Positions 11,839 to 22,199 of a stretch of 64,000 bases of DNA are shown here, in pieces. The notes beneath the pieces were generated by a model. It worked only from the letters and a program-made list of their open reading frames with translations. It had not been told where the DNA came from and ran no database searches. The DNA lies in contig JBCFYV010011135.1 in the NCBI GenBank assembly GCA_039000515.1, positions 20,176,927 to 20,240,926 on the forward strand, given 5' to 3'. Source of the DNA: Timema cristinae (lineage: Eukaryota; Arthropoda; Insecta; Phasmatodea; Timematidae). Made by a program: the position numbers and the translations under genes. Positions within the stretch are counted from its first letter, which is position 1. Every line of letters starts with the position of its first letter.

Positions 11839-12215
11839 TTTTCCTTTTAATTGACCCCTCTGAGGGAAAAGTAATATGATCGTCAAAATATTTAACTTAA
11901 GATTTTGATAAATGCACATGTTTCATGACCCACTGAAATATAAAATGGGTTTCGCAATGTTGTATCTTTGTAATTAATAATAACAATAACAATGGTATAA
12001 ATATTTGAATATAATAGCAAAATTAAGGCTACAACCTTTTTCAACACTTAACACTGCCTTTATCTCGTAATAAACTTAGAACAAATTTTTTGTCCAATCC
12101 TTAAAATTGTTTAAGTGTGTTCATAGGGTACCCTCAAGAAATATTTGGAATTAGAGGTCTAGCACTAAAATTAAGAGTAGCTTACTGGACGGTAAAACGA
12201 CAAAAAAAAAACATA
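11839..12215 (+). repeat. Repeat X, copy 1
   Basis: An unnamed interspersed sequence that recurs in the same orientation near 59318-59900 and 60232-60535. Shared words include cccctctgaggg-like, agattttgataaatg followed by catgtttcatgaccc, ctgaaa, and later aaaattaagagtag. Copy 1 carries extra AT-rich sequence at about 11975-12035. No terminal structure or protein is visible, so the class is unknown. Confidence 0.5.
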
Positions 12216-12723
12216 ATTTCTTAAAATCAGCTTTTGTCATGTAACTAAATTTTATATCTAAATTTCGATTAATACTACAAACAAAATTATAGTTTAAATA
12301 AACGTAAAAACATATTTTGAAGGTACCTTAAATAAGAAAAACTCTACAATATTGGTATCTCTACAATGATTTGATAAAATAATAATTCATCATTTAAATA
12401 TTAAAAAGTGTAAAAATATAATTTATTTGAAGTATTTTTATTTAACCATTTCCAAGCTATTAGCTGATATATATTTTATTCAGTATTTAAAACGTGAGTT
12501 TAGTCATTATGCTCTTTGATGGGTCGAGAAGTTCCTCTTTTTAGTAATATTTATCTATGAAGTGTATCTAGTGTATGTTTTTGATTTATCCTCTTGTTTA
12601 GTGTTTGTCACCTTGTGAACTATTTCACTTCAAAAAAATTACGAGGTGTATTAAATGTATGTAAAATAAAACTGACAGGATGTATTTGTGGTAATTTTTA
12701 TTAGATATATATTTTAGTTATAA
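12216..12723. other. Unannotated AT-rich stretch
   Basis: No element or gene recognised. It may continue repeat X, since a 'tattcagtattt' word also occurs near copy 3, but this is weak. Confidence 0.4.
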
Positions 12724-12960
12724 TAATATTATTAGCACCACTTCTTACTACCCGTTCGGGTTGTACGCTTTAAGTACTAATTTTGCTAATGGATTAGGTA
12801 TTGGGAAGGTCGAATTAGAGGAAGTGAACCCGCACTTGTGTGGAGGGAGAGTGGAAAAACATTTAGGAAAAACCACCCCAGTTCACCCGACCGAGATTCG
12901 AACCTCAATCTCCCAGTCCTCAGCAGTTGAGCTCGACAAGACTAGTGCATTAGCCGACTA
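12724..12960 (-). mobile_element. SINE-B copy
   Basis: Minus-strand order: tRNA-like head (plus-strand words gcattagccgactacg), B-box (gagattcgaacctcaatctc on plus), body (gtgaacccgcacttgtgtgg, aaaaaccaccccag) and the shared 3' module (cttactacccgttcgggttg on plus). Slightly diverged. The 5' end blends into a T-rich run, so no duplication can be assigned. The plus-strand frame at 12761-12976 is the antisense shadow of this element. Confidence 0.85.
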
Positions 12961-13065
12961 CGTATATTTTTTTTAGCGGATATCAATAGAATTTTATTGA
13001 CTTTTTTTTTAAAATATTTGAAGAGTGATTTGTTATTAATTTATATTTTTACAGTGAATCCTTCT

Positions 13066-13300
13066 ACATGTTTGGGATGTATGCTTTTAATCTTATTACG
13101 CTAATTGTGTTAGGGATAAGTAATATTTTATTTAAAGTAAGTGTATCCACATTTGCGTGGAAGAGGAGGGAAAGATCATTTTGGAAAGAAACCACTCTCA
13201 GTAATCCCGACCGAGATTCGAACCTTGATCTCCCCGTCATCGTCAGTCTAGTTTAATGTGAGAGAATCTCTTTAGACCATGCGGTCACCGAAGTGGGTTT
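13066..13300 (-). mobile_element. Old SINE-B' copy
   Basis: Contains the B-box area (plus strand: accgagattcgaaccttgat), body words (cacatttgcgtggaa, ggaaagaaaccactctc) and the B' head variant with accatgcggtcaccgaagtg. The 3' module is lost or unrecognisable. The B' head (ggtggccgcatggtctaa type) differs from the younger B head, suggesting an older subfamily. Confidence 0.7.
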
Positions 13301-13907
13301 GTAGTAATTAATTTCAGCTTCAGTTTTATCTTTGATTTGAAAGTCCACGTATATTTTTTTACCATAAAACATCGATGTTTAATGTTCAATAAGATCAATG
13401 ATTTTTGTTCAGTAACATCAATGATCTATGTTACCTAGAATCAATATTTTATCCGATAAGATCACCAACAATGTAAAGAACAATGCGCAATGTGTCTAAC
13501 GAATAGATAATCACAGACAGATTTTCAACCAATACCCTTTTTTGATTCCACAGAACTAAAATGAAACTCTTCCTACTTTAGCTGCCAGTATGTGTTACCG
13601 TTTTTGATGCCTCGCAAGGGTTGAGCTTTTTTTTTGTATTCCCACCTATTTCCGACTATTTTCTCTTCCCCTACATAACAGACATACAAAAAAAAAAAAA
13701 AAAGAAACAGAATCGCACACAACACAAAACACACCGAGTATCAAATCAGCTTGATGACGTGGACAGTTGTGACATTGCGAAATTTTAGTAGAACATACCA
13801 AAGATAAAATGGGAAAAGTATGAAAGTTACATTACATATTCCAGCAAAACTTTTATCCATAAAACCTAATAATGATTACAGAAAATTAAAAAAAAAAATT
13901 AATTATA

Positions 13908-14056
13908 TTATTATTAGCACCGCGTCTTACTACCCGTTCGGGTTATACGCACTTACGCTAATGTGTAATGGTAGGGTGATTGTGAGATGAAATGAAGGAC
14001 CTACAGTTTAACGTGGAATCCGAACCACGGTGGCAACCTGGCATTCCCCACATTCA
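13908..14056 (-). mobile_element. SINE-A, 5'-truncated, with target-site duplication
   Basis: Carries only the body and 3' module of SINE-A with a (TAA)n tail. An 11-bp direct repeat, aattaattata, flanks it at 13897-13907 and 14057-14067. The missing tRNA head therefore reflects truncation at insertion, as LINE machinery produces when reverse transcription stops early, not later deletion. Confidence 0.9.
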
Positions 14057-14201
14057 AATTAATTATACATATGATTGTGAACCTATATTAATATTATTCT
14101 AAATTATTTTTTTAACGTCCCATTATTATTTAACAGGAAATATAACTAGTGATATTTGAGCTAAAATTGTACTTTCTGTTTTTTACTTGTACCCTGAACT
14201 A

Positions 14202-14452
14202 CCTTGGGGGTGTAGTTAGCTAACGCACTATTCACGTTGGGCTAGACTAGACTGCTTAGGACAGGGAGATCAAGGCTCGAACATCGGTCGGGTCAACTGG
14301 GGGTGGTTTTGCATAAATGCTTTTCCACTCGCCTTTCACGCAAATGCGGGTTCACTTCATCTAAAAATATTCAACCTTCCCGATTCCTAATCCATTATTG
14401 TAATAATTAATTAAGCGTATAAGCTGAACGGATAGTAAGACATGGTGATAAT
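14202..14452 (+). mobile_element. SINE-B copy, diverged
   Basis: Plus-strand order: head gtgtagttagctaacgcac (A-box), a B-box relic (ggctcgaacatcggtc), body gggtggttttgcataaatgc, then gcaaatgcgggttcacttca, and a decayed 3' module (gcgtataagctgaacggata). Good full-length representative of an older insertion. Confidence 0.8.
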
Positions 14453-14534
14453 TTTTTTTTTAATGCTTGTACCCTTCATGCATAATATGGTGAAAGAAAA
14501 TATAAGTGAATAAATCAAGAGAATTAGTACTATT

Positions 14535-15105
14535 TAATGCATGAAACATGGACTCTGTTAAATTTCCGCTCAAATAAAATGTTAAATTGGGATAAACCGT
14601 CTAGGCTTTCCCAAATACCTAGAATACCACGGTAAATTAGTGCACCGAATGCGTGGAAAGTGGAATCAGTGAAATTTCCACTCAAGTAAGATATACAGAT
14701 ATTTAAATACAATTAGAAAAAGATGCTGTTAAAGTTTTAATTTAAATATTGAAGAATTCTCATATATGATTTAGAACAGACCCAACTTTGGTGATATAAT
14801 TAACCACAAAGCACTGAAGTTTATATGCAATATTAAGGAATAAAACTGGAAAGACTGTTACTGATTTATCGTAAACAGCGGCAGCTTTGGGCTATGGGAG
14901 GCTGTAATCGTGTCATTTGTGGGGCACCCCATCCCCTAACCTAACCTAAAAATTTCATTTACTTGTCTAAATTTGTATTATATATTTTGCTTTAAGATTT
15001 AAGAGGTAAAAAATAACAGATATTTAACTTAAGAATTTAATAATGCATGAAAAGTGAACCAAGTGAAATTTCGGCTCGAACGGAAGGTTCTCATGTTTCT
15101 TTGAG
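14535..15105. repeat. Three diverged copies of a 'gtgaaatttccactcaa' word
   Basis: Related segments at about 14538-14580, 14647-14692 and 15043-15085 share a gcatgaaa/gcgtggaaagtg start and a gtgaaatttcc(a/g)ctcaa core. They are in direct orientation and unevenly spaced. Function unknown; the minus-strand frame at 14530-14712 spans two of them and shows no known protein. Confidence 0.4.
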
Positions 15106-15202
15106 GTGTGAACAGATATTACACCAAGCTGATATTTTACAGAGTGGAAACTTCATGACACAGTAATATTAATCAATTCCAATTAATATTTATTTATAAC
15201 TA

Positions 15203-15231
15203 GCTGACCCGGCAAACGTTGTTTTGCCATA
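15203..15231 (-). other. Helitron 3'-terminal hairpin
   Basis: The minus strand reads ggcaaa, a six-base loop, tttgcc, then gggtcag and the terminal CTAG. This stem-loop followed by CTRR is the replication termination signal of Helitrons. Confidence 0.75.
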
Positions 15232-15440
15232 TAAATAATTTTTAAGTAATTTCTAGTGTAGACAAAAAATAGCTTACTTATTGTAAGTGTGTAAGAATGT
15301 GGTATATGCGTGAAATAGGCATGGAGCGCTGTGAACGATGAGGGAATATAAAAATAACAAAAGGCAAACATTATTTTTAAGTTATTATAATTTATTCCTT
15401 AACATTATATATCATTAATTAATCAATTACGACAGTAACA

Positions 15441-15920
15441 CTAACAAACAATATCAATCTTCAATGCTATAGCGTGAACAATATTTTTTGTTAGTCTATC
15501 TTTAGCTAACACAAACAAACTGAATGGTTTACCCACTCGAGAGCATGCCACGTATAATTGTCCGTGTGAAAAACATGGTGTTCTCAAATCTAAGCCACAA
15601 ATAGACATCGTTTGACCTTGGGATTTGTTGATAGTCATTGCAAATGCCAATCTAATCGGAAACTGAATACGTTTGAATTGAATTGGCACATCTGTAGGTA
15701 TAATAGGAATCCGTGGTATTAATATATTTTCACCTCGGAACTTGCCATTTTCATGCTGGCTTCGATCACGTCTTTCATTAATTTTTGAATGACTAATCGC
15801 ATACCGTTGCACAGCCGGCGCGGGTTCAAATTACGAAGCAAGATAATCGCAGATCCAACCTTTAATTGTAAATTATGCGGTGGCATGCCTGGCAAATCCA
15901 GTGAGTTCAAAAACTCTAAA
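15441..15920 (-). pseudogene. PIF1-like helicase (Helitron Rep/Hel), C-terminal fragment
   Basis: Two overlapping minus-strand frames encode the C-terminal end of the Helitron helicase. The upstream piece (about 15920-15750) holds NSLDLPGMPPHNLQLKVGSA and then NPRRLCNGMRLVI. The downstream piece holds GKFRGENILIPRIPIIPTD, FAMTINKSQGQTM (the conserved late helicase block) and GQLYVACSRVG. The two pieces are in different frames, so there is a frameshift in the interval 15745-15770. The N-terminal Rep domain and the Walker motifs are absent; homology starts abruptly near 15920 at the internal deletion. The protein cannot be functional. Only the frame ending at 15441 is continuous, at about 120 codons. 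Confidence 0.9.
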
Positions 15921-16238
15921 ATGGCTATTAAAAAATAGGGGTTGGTGATAAAAGGGTAAAAATTTAGGGTTGAATATTTTTTAATTCGACATAATAAAAA
16001 AAATAAAGAAATTAAAAAAATGTCTAAAAATTAAAGAAAAATGTTAAGGGTGGACAACCCTTATCACTAAGGGGTATGAAAAATAGATGTTGGCCGATTC
16101 TCAGACCTACTCAATATGCTCACAAAATTTCATGAGAATCGGTCAAGCCGTTTCGGAGGAGTACGGGAACGAACATTGTGACACGAGAATTTTTTATATA
16201 AGAGATTTATGCTAAAAAGTGAATTTATGGGGGCTTTA

Positions 16239-16375
16239 TTTTTTAGCACCGCATCTTAATAAAGGTTTGGGTTATACGTTTAAGCACTATTTGCGCTGAT
16301 GGTTTTAGGGTTTAGGGTATAGGAGCGTGGTATTTAAAGGAAGTCCACACGAATTTTCATGGTTTTTTTTTTCAA
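16239..16375 (-). mobile_element. SINE-B' 3' fragment
   Basis: The plus strand shows agcaccgcatcttaataaag, the shared 3' module in decayed form, then body words (ggtatttaaaggaagtccac). The head is missing and the sequence ends in a T-run. It lies 34 bases beyond the Helitron's 5' end. Confidence 0.6.
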
Positions 16376-16755
16376 ATGTAATTGCTGTCTGGGAGGAAAA
16401 TGAAATCAATTTCGGTCGTCATCTCTTAATATACTGTATGTACAAATCCCATATAAGTAATGCAGGGACTGTCTTTTGATGTATATCATTTAAATTGATT
16501 TTCTATTAAGTTATTCCTCACACCGGGTTTTATATTCTGTGCAAAATTTATTGGAGATATATTTGTTTTAATTAGCCCTACTTTCCTCATTTTATCCTTG
16601 TTTTGAGTATGCTGTTAGTAAGATATTTTCACTCACAATGTCTGAATGAAAGTTAAAGTTATTAATATGGTTCAATGAAAATGTGATAATGTAATCTAAG
16701 TGTTAGTACCTAGTTAATGATTTTTTCTGAATGACCTAAAGCTCGCATATACATA

Positions 16756-16756
<1 letters not shown>
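16376..16756. other. Unannotated stretch
   Basis: No gene or element recognised between the SINE fragment and the microsatellite. Confidence 0.5.

Positions 16757-16758
<2 letters not shown>

Positions 16759-16804
<46 letters not shown>
16759..16804. repeat. (AT)n microsatellite
   Basis: About 22 AT units, uninterrupted. Confidence 0.95.
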
Positions 16805-16808
<4 letters not shown>

Positions 16809-17269
16809 ACAGTAAAATAAATACACGGGCAAATTTATAGTTTAATACTGATAAAAATAATCAATGAATAATGCAATTTAATTTAATTATACAAATTAAT
16901 TCATATTCTACATCGACGTTGAGGGAAAGAGGAAATTAGGAAGAAGATTTCAAATATTGGATGACCTGAAAGAAAGAAAGTTCTCGAAGTTAAATTTGGA
17001 GGAAGTTCACTGACCAAAGGAATATAAAAATATGTTCATTGTAGGAATTGTTTTTCGAAAGGTTTCTCTCCCTACTAGACAATCTATTATATAGTAGGAT
17101 ATTGGTAGGAAAATGACCTTTCAGAGAGTAATTCCTACCGTGAATGGAGTACTTGTGAGCCAACAGAACATATTAATAATAACTGTATAATAATAAAAAC
17201 TGTAAAAAGAGCTCGTCTTGCGTTTCCTATCATCCCACCATAAAAACAATGATTCTCAATCTTTGTTAT
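16805..17269. other. Unannotated stretch
   Basis: Moderately AT-rich, not related to repeats seen elsewhere here. No coding frame of note. Confidence 0.45.
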
Positions 17270-17770
17270 ATATACCCGGTTCTATTTCAATACTGATTCT
17301 TTAAAAGAAGGGGGGAGAGAAGAGTTGATAAATATGATCACCTCGTTATTTGCGTTGATCGAGAACGGGTGAAAGGGAAGCGGTTGAGTGGGTGGTTGAG
17401 GGAAGAAAAGGATGCTCCACGCGTCAGAAGAGATGTACAACATCGTCAATCTCGTTAACTGGTGCGGACCCGTGACATCCAAGAAAACCACCACGTCAAG
17501 CCGGCCTTCCTCTCTCTCCGGAGAGGTGGTTTCATCAAATTCCTCCCTCACCCAACACCTCTCCAACCCTCATCCTCACCCCCCTAACGAAAAGGCCCTC
17601 TGACAACGAAAGGCTATGGTCGTTAATCACCCCTCGGTGACATTCGACCTCCCTTCTCATTGCTATGAGGGTCGCGAAGTGACTTCTTCCGTTTATCCTA
17701 CCCCATCTTCCCCTGGAAAACTTTCACCCTTTTCCCTTATATTAAACTATCTATTTACCCCTACCCCTTG
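17270..17770. other. GC-richer unique island, possible functional non-coding or exon sequence
   Basis: About 500 bases clearly richer in G+C than the surroundings and containing several CpGs (e.g. cacgcgtcagaagag, ggtgcggacccgtgacatcc). No word of the local repeat families is found in it. Opposed frames exist at 17282-17566 (minus, 94 codons) and 17412-17603 (plus, 63 codons). Neither has a recognisable domain, and the long proline/serine runs reflect pyrimidine-rich sequence. It could be a promoter, an untranslated exon or a conserved element. Only comparison with related genomes could decide. Confidence 0.35.
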
Positions 17771-18068
17771 GAATTGGCGTCGGTTGAATGGTTAGTAGGA
17801 TTGACTCTAACCTGATAAATCCATGTGAATGTTGTTCTTAAACCAATTTTTTTTAACATTCTTTACTTTAAGGTATAATGAATAATTTTTACCAAAACTT
17901 CCTAAAATTTTATTTTTTCTAACCTTCACCAATTTTCTTTCTAACACCGATATGCTCTTATAATTAACCATAACCATAGTTTCCTTCTAAATATAATAAA
18001 GCTTTTCAGGTATATTTTTAATTTACTTTTTAATATATGGACACATTTATTTGTTTAACGATCATCAT

Positions 18069-18189
18069 TGCCAAGCCTCCACTGTGGTTTGGATTCCACG
18101 TTAAACTGTAGGTTCATCATTTCATCTCACAATCACCCTATCATTACACATTAGCGTAAGTGCGTATAACCCAAATGGGTAGTAAGACG

Positions 18190-18229
<40 letters not shown>
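18069..18229 (+). mobile_element. SINE-A, 5'-truncated, with target-site duplication
   Basis: Starts within the SINE-A body (gccaagcctccactgtgg), runs through the shared 3' module (acccaaatgggtagtaagac) and ends in a long (TAA)n tail. The 9-bp repeat gatcatcat lies at 18060-18068 and 18230-18238, so the truncated start is original. Confidence 0.85.
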
Positions 18230-18231
<2 letters not shown>

Positions 18232-18238
18232 TCATCAT

Positions 18239-18790
18239 CGCTTATTTGTAAATCATTTTAATTAACTTTCTAATGTAGGAGGACAAATTCCTATATCTCG
18301 CGATCATAATTACCTAATAAATCTAACCAGGCAAGTTCATATTCATAATTCTAACTATAGTTTGTTTTCTTCTGTAACAGATTACTTCCTATAGTTAAAA
18401 ATAATCACTTAAGTTAACAGACTAATTCATTTTTCTAGCCATCAATGTAGATTTAATAATGATGTTGTGACGTGAATGATTATTCTATCTGTTTTGCTTT
18501 TCTCTATTCTAAAGTCAGTGGATACTACTTTATTTAACACCATTCCAATTTCAAAAGAGAATAGGTAAATTCCTCAATCTAATTATCATAATATAAATGC
18601 CAAAGTCAACATATAAATGCATTACACTCAACTTTATCATGATTTTATGTTTAGAATGATCAAAAAATGTCTTAAATCTAGTTATATTATTGTTATATTT
18701 CCAAAGAAGTAATTTTTTCCCTACTTTATTTCCACCTGATCTCCACTTATATTAATCAATTAATTTATTTCTTAAAGTAATAAAATAACT
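18239..18790. other. Unannotated AT-rich stretch
   Basis: No gene or repeat recognised. Confidence 0.5.
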
Positions 18791-18792
18791 AC

Positions 18793-18985
18793 CTACTGGT
18801 GGCAGAACGATCTAAGGCATCAATCTCAAGACATATTGTACTGACAGTTACTGAAAGATCTGGGCTTGAATATCTATCGAGTTTACTTAAGGTGGTTGAT
18901 CCAAAATGATTATAAACACCGACTACACTCTTATAGGGGTACATGTCCTCTATATTCAACTTACCTTATACCTTAAAATTAAAAT
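18793..18985 (+). mobile_element. Old SINE-B' copy
   Basis: tRNA-like head actggtggcagaacgatcta, a decayed B-box (gggcttgaatatctatcg), then a body with ggtggttgatccaaaatg and aggggtacatgtcctctata, in the order of SINE-B'. The 3' module is not recognisable. Confidence 0.5.
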
Positions 18986-18989
18986 GTTT

Positions 18990-20140
18990 TGTGCTTTGCT
19001 TTTAACTCCGACAAGTACTAAGAAATATTGAGTAAAAATAATTTTGGAAACAAATGAGTAAATCAATCTGTTATTAAATAAGGTTTGCTCAATACACTTC
19101 CATGAATATAGCATCAATAAATATAAATTCTAACAAATTTAATGGAATTACGTAAAGAAAGGTTTTGGTATGTTAATTTTCCAAAATATTAATTCTGATA
19201 TTTATTGTTAAAGTTTCTATGAAATAAATATTTTACAAGATTGAACCATTTTAATTTTACCATATACCGATATAAACGTTTAATTCTTAAATTTTTTCTA
19301 AACTGTGCTTGTTCTAAACAATTTAGGAAAAGAGCACATTAATTTAACAAATACTATAGCCATTGTTATGTTGTGGCAGATCCCATTTTGCCTAATCTCT
19401 TAAACTGTACAAATAATTAACGTAAAATTTCCAATATTTAAAAAGTAGATAGCGATGCAGTATCAAGTAAATCCGTTCATCAAATCGGAATTAATGAAGT
19501 TTGGCAAAGGGAAATTAGATACGTAGAATTTAAAATAACTTTTTATGCGAAGTATAAACATAAAAACACCATGATAAAATGTATACATACGCACACTTTC
19601 TATGTCATTAAGTTTGGAATAAAATATTCTACTAGTGTTGAAGAGATGTTTGAAATTGGAGTTTCAAAAAGGAAAACTGTTAGGTGGTCTTTTATTGTGA
19701 TTTAACTCCATTTAACTTTATTTTTGAACATTTTTTTACAGACAATTTTATCGCTAAAGCTTATATTGAAACAAACTATATTTTAAAGTAAAAATTTAAA
19801 TTACACAATATTAGAATTCCTACAGATAATATATAAACTTTGATTTTCAAAGGAAGTCTATTTTGAAAACGGAAAACTAGTGTTGCAACAGTATGGTGAA
19901 TATATAAAATTCAATTTTATTTAAATTCTAAGTCCATTTAATTTGTAGTTTTATTACAAATTTACACAGTAAATATAAGGTTCTATCATTAATTAATTTT
20001 GGTGACTCTTAGATAAACTTTAAAACTAATAATAAAAAATATATTTTTTTAAATGACAAATGTAAATTACTTTTAATCAATATTGGTGGCTATAAGTGGA
20101 ATTCTTATAAAACCAGGAATTAGTTTAACATTTTAAGTTG
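18990..20140. other. AT-rich stretch, nothing recognisable
   Basis: Long AT-rich interval without frames, repeats or tRNA-like segments that I can support. Confidence 0.55.
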
Positions 20141-20340
20141 TCCAGCTGGAAATGTACAGGTAATTTTGTCTGGTTTCCCAGTGACGGGCAGGATTGGGGT
20201 AAAAATTCAGACATTTGTATTTAGGGTGATTTCAAATAAGTGTCTCCCCAACTTCCTCCCATAGAAATTTGGCTAAATTTTTGTATTAATATTGTCATTT
20301 GATATGCAGCTGCCACTTAAAAAAATTTATTTTTACGATT

Positions 20341-20545
20341 CGGTGGCCTCATAATAACAGTAGACTAGAATGCCATTGATGGGTAAACCGAGATTAAGTC
20401 TTAGTCAGATATAGCTAGTTTTTTTTTTCAAAATGAATTTACACTCTGATTTCATTAAAATGAGGGTAAAATTCTTCTAAATATAAACTGTCTTATTCCC
20501 TAAGACCATTGAATTAATTAGTAAATAAGCTTATAAACTAAATGT
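20341..20545 (+). mobile_element. Old SINE-B' copy
   Basis: B' head word cggtggcctcataataacag, then a decayed B-box region (gggtaaaccgagattaagtc), a body with tttcattaaaatgagggtaa and a 3' part with gaattaattagtaaataagc. The order is consistent with the family; a head deletion is likely. Confidence 0.5.
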
Positions 20546-20599
20546 GTAATAAGTGGTGGCGATAAAAAAAGGTTATTTAATCAAAATTAATATCACCAA

Positions 20600-20628
20600 A
20601 ATACCGCGTCTTACTACCCCTTGAGGAT
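20600..20628 (-). mobile_element. SINE 3'-module relic
   Basis: The plus strand ataccgcgtcttactacccc is the reverse complement of the shared SINE end. Nothing upstream in the element can be recognised, so only the last 30 bases are supported. Confidence 0.5.
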
Positions 20629-20899
20629 ATTTAATCAGATGTTTAAGATACCACGATTTTATGGTGATAAGAAAAATTGAAATTTGAGAGAATGTACTCG
20701 TATAAGCAAGAAAAGAGTGGAAAATATCTTTATTTACAAAAATAAAACCTTTACTCCTCAAACAAAATCTGACCCTAATATCCCTGTAATCGGCAGCCAA
20801 TTTTATGTGAGTGATAGTCTTAGACCATACATCATAATTATATTAACTACTGTATATAGAAAAAACAAAGTGAAGAAACTGGCATGAAGAACTATATAT

Positions 20900-21166
20900 A
20901 GGTGGGAAGATTAAATCAGATTGGACCTGAAAGTGGGGCGTAATGGGGACGATTATAAGATAGGTGAGGGGACTGGAAAGAACTAGCTCAAGATAGGTAT
21001 AAGGTGTAACGAGGAGAGCTGAATAGAACTAGCTTAAGATAGAAATAGGTTGTAATGAGGGGGGGGGGGGGGGACTGGATGTAAATAGCACAAGATAGGA
21101 CAGGTGGCATAATTTGTAGAGGTGACCATGAACTTTTAACTTCCTAATGCCATAGAGTAATAAAGT
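20900..21166 (+). pseudogene. LINE ORF2 C-terminus with tandem tail, array 1
   Basis: The sequence from 20900 reads, in frame with one stop, RWED*IRLDLK. This matches the RWEDNIRMDLKEI block that closes ORF2 in a large group of arthropod non-LTR retrotransposons. Then follow about three copies of the 46-bp repeat containing ggactggatagaactagctc and caagatagg, which itself translates as DWIELAQDRD, the next block of the same ORF. The array is broken by a run of 15 G (21059-21073) and ends in ggtggcataatttgtagagg followed by gaacttttaacttcctaatg, the post-repeat end of the ORF. No longer coding. Confidence 0.7.
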
Positions 21167-21800
21167 ATGTATATAATATTATACTTCACTCGGGGCTGGG
21201 ATGTCGAAATTTGATTTTGGTGTCATTTTAACGTTGCCACCATTTTCTTGTCATTCGTAGGAAATCTGAGGTGTACCCTGTTTTTTAATGTGTGTTGCCT
21301 TTATCTTTGTTATGTGCAAGCGTGTGAAAAGCGTGCTTTAAGCCCTGGTCACGTATCGCGTACCCGTCCCTCAGGTACTATAAAGTAGCCGCAACATTTT
21401 GCTTTTCTTTCGTATATTTTTTTTTTCTTTAGAAAGCAGAGAACGTGGGAAGAACTTTACGTCCTCTTAAAAAAGTTTATACCTCTAACTATCTTAACTG
21501 CAGGGTTGACGGAAATAATTTCCTATAACACAAGGTCTCGCTATAGTTTTACTAACAACAGTTTTAGATGATACGGTTGGCTGTCCTGATGGTGTAGAAG
21601 AGTTTATGGCAAAACCCCTACAAGCATTAATTTTAGGGATAAAGATTTCTGTGTCTTTTCCCCTATTCATTCTACTTAAATTTGTTCTAATTTAATGGGA
21701 TCGGTGTGGGCAGAAAATAACTAGATCCAAATATACGTAAATATATGTGTTAGTTTGGTATTATCTAGGCTGGATTGTCTTTATGTATTGTGTCTTAACC
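21167..21800. other. Unannotated stretch
   Basis: Moderate base composition with no relation to the repeats. The cccgtccctcaggtactataaag area around 21360-21385 looks unique. No gene supported. Confidence 0.4.
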
Positions 21801-21804
21801 TTAA

Positions 21805-22187
21805 GGCAGGGTGCTAGTGAGCGCGAGTTTAGTGCATTAATTTTGCAGTTTTTATAGCACAAACATCTTTTGGCCAAAATAAATCAAATATTTCTTCGAT
21901 AGAAACATAAAGTTTTGTTTTCTGCACATGATAATCTCAACAGTTGTTGAATATCTGTCATGAGCATGGCGGCATTTGTTGACAAACTTTTTAAATAAAG
22001 AGAAAAGTTTGTCACCAAATGCCGCATGCTCATGACAGATATTCAAAACTGTTGAAATTATCATGTGCAGAAAACAAAACTTTATGTTTCTATCGAAGAA
22101 ATATTTGATTTATTTTGGCCAAAAGATGTTTGTGCTATAAAAACTGCAAAAATACTGCCCTAAGCTCACGCTCACTAGCACTCCACC
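21805..22187. mobile_element. Foldback element with 185-bp arms and TTAA flanks
   Basis: Arms 21805-21991 and 22003-22187 are nearly perfect inverted repeats around an 11-base loop (taaataaagag). Shared inner words include tttttatagcacaaacatct, ttttggccaaaataaatcaa and ctgtcatgagcatg. TTAA lies at 21801-21804 and again at 22188-22191, which fits a TTAA target duplication as made by piggyBac-type transposases. The outer 15-20 bases differ between arms (ggcagggtgctagtgagc against ggtggagtgctagtgagc). It has no coding capacity, so it would be a non-autonomous MITE of an unseen transposase. If transcribed, it would form a long hairpin RNA. The minus-strand frame at 21852-22064 is an artefact of the palindrome. 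Confidence 0.85.
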
Positions 22188-22199
22188 TTAAATAGTATT

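Larger units (their letters stand above)
15200..16205 (-). mobile_element. Helitron, internally deleted, with helicase remnant
   Basis: On the minus strand the element starts TCTCTTATATAAAAAATTCT at 16205, followed by cgtgtcacaatgttcgttcc, a 5' end type widespread in arthropod Helitrons. It ends at 15200-15203 with CTAG. Seven bases before CTAG lies a hairpin with stem ggcaaa/tttgcc. The 5' neighbour is A and the 3' neighbour is T, the host AT dinucleotide used by Helitrons. Autonomous Helitrons are many kilobases long and encode a Rep/helicase; this copy is about 1 kb and keeps only the end of the helicase, so it is a deletion derivative. Both the structural ends and the protein remnant point to the same class and strand. 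Confidence 0.85.

Noticed and set aside
12761..12976. Open frames across SINE copies (also 11207-11398, 25867-26154, 30490-30804, 46680-46868, 57694-57882)
   Set aside because: They are translations of SINE heads and bodies on either strand; the same peptides recur wherever the SINE occurs.
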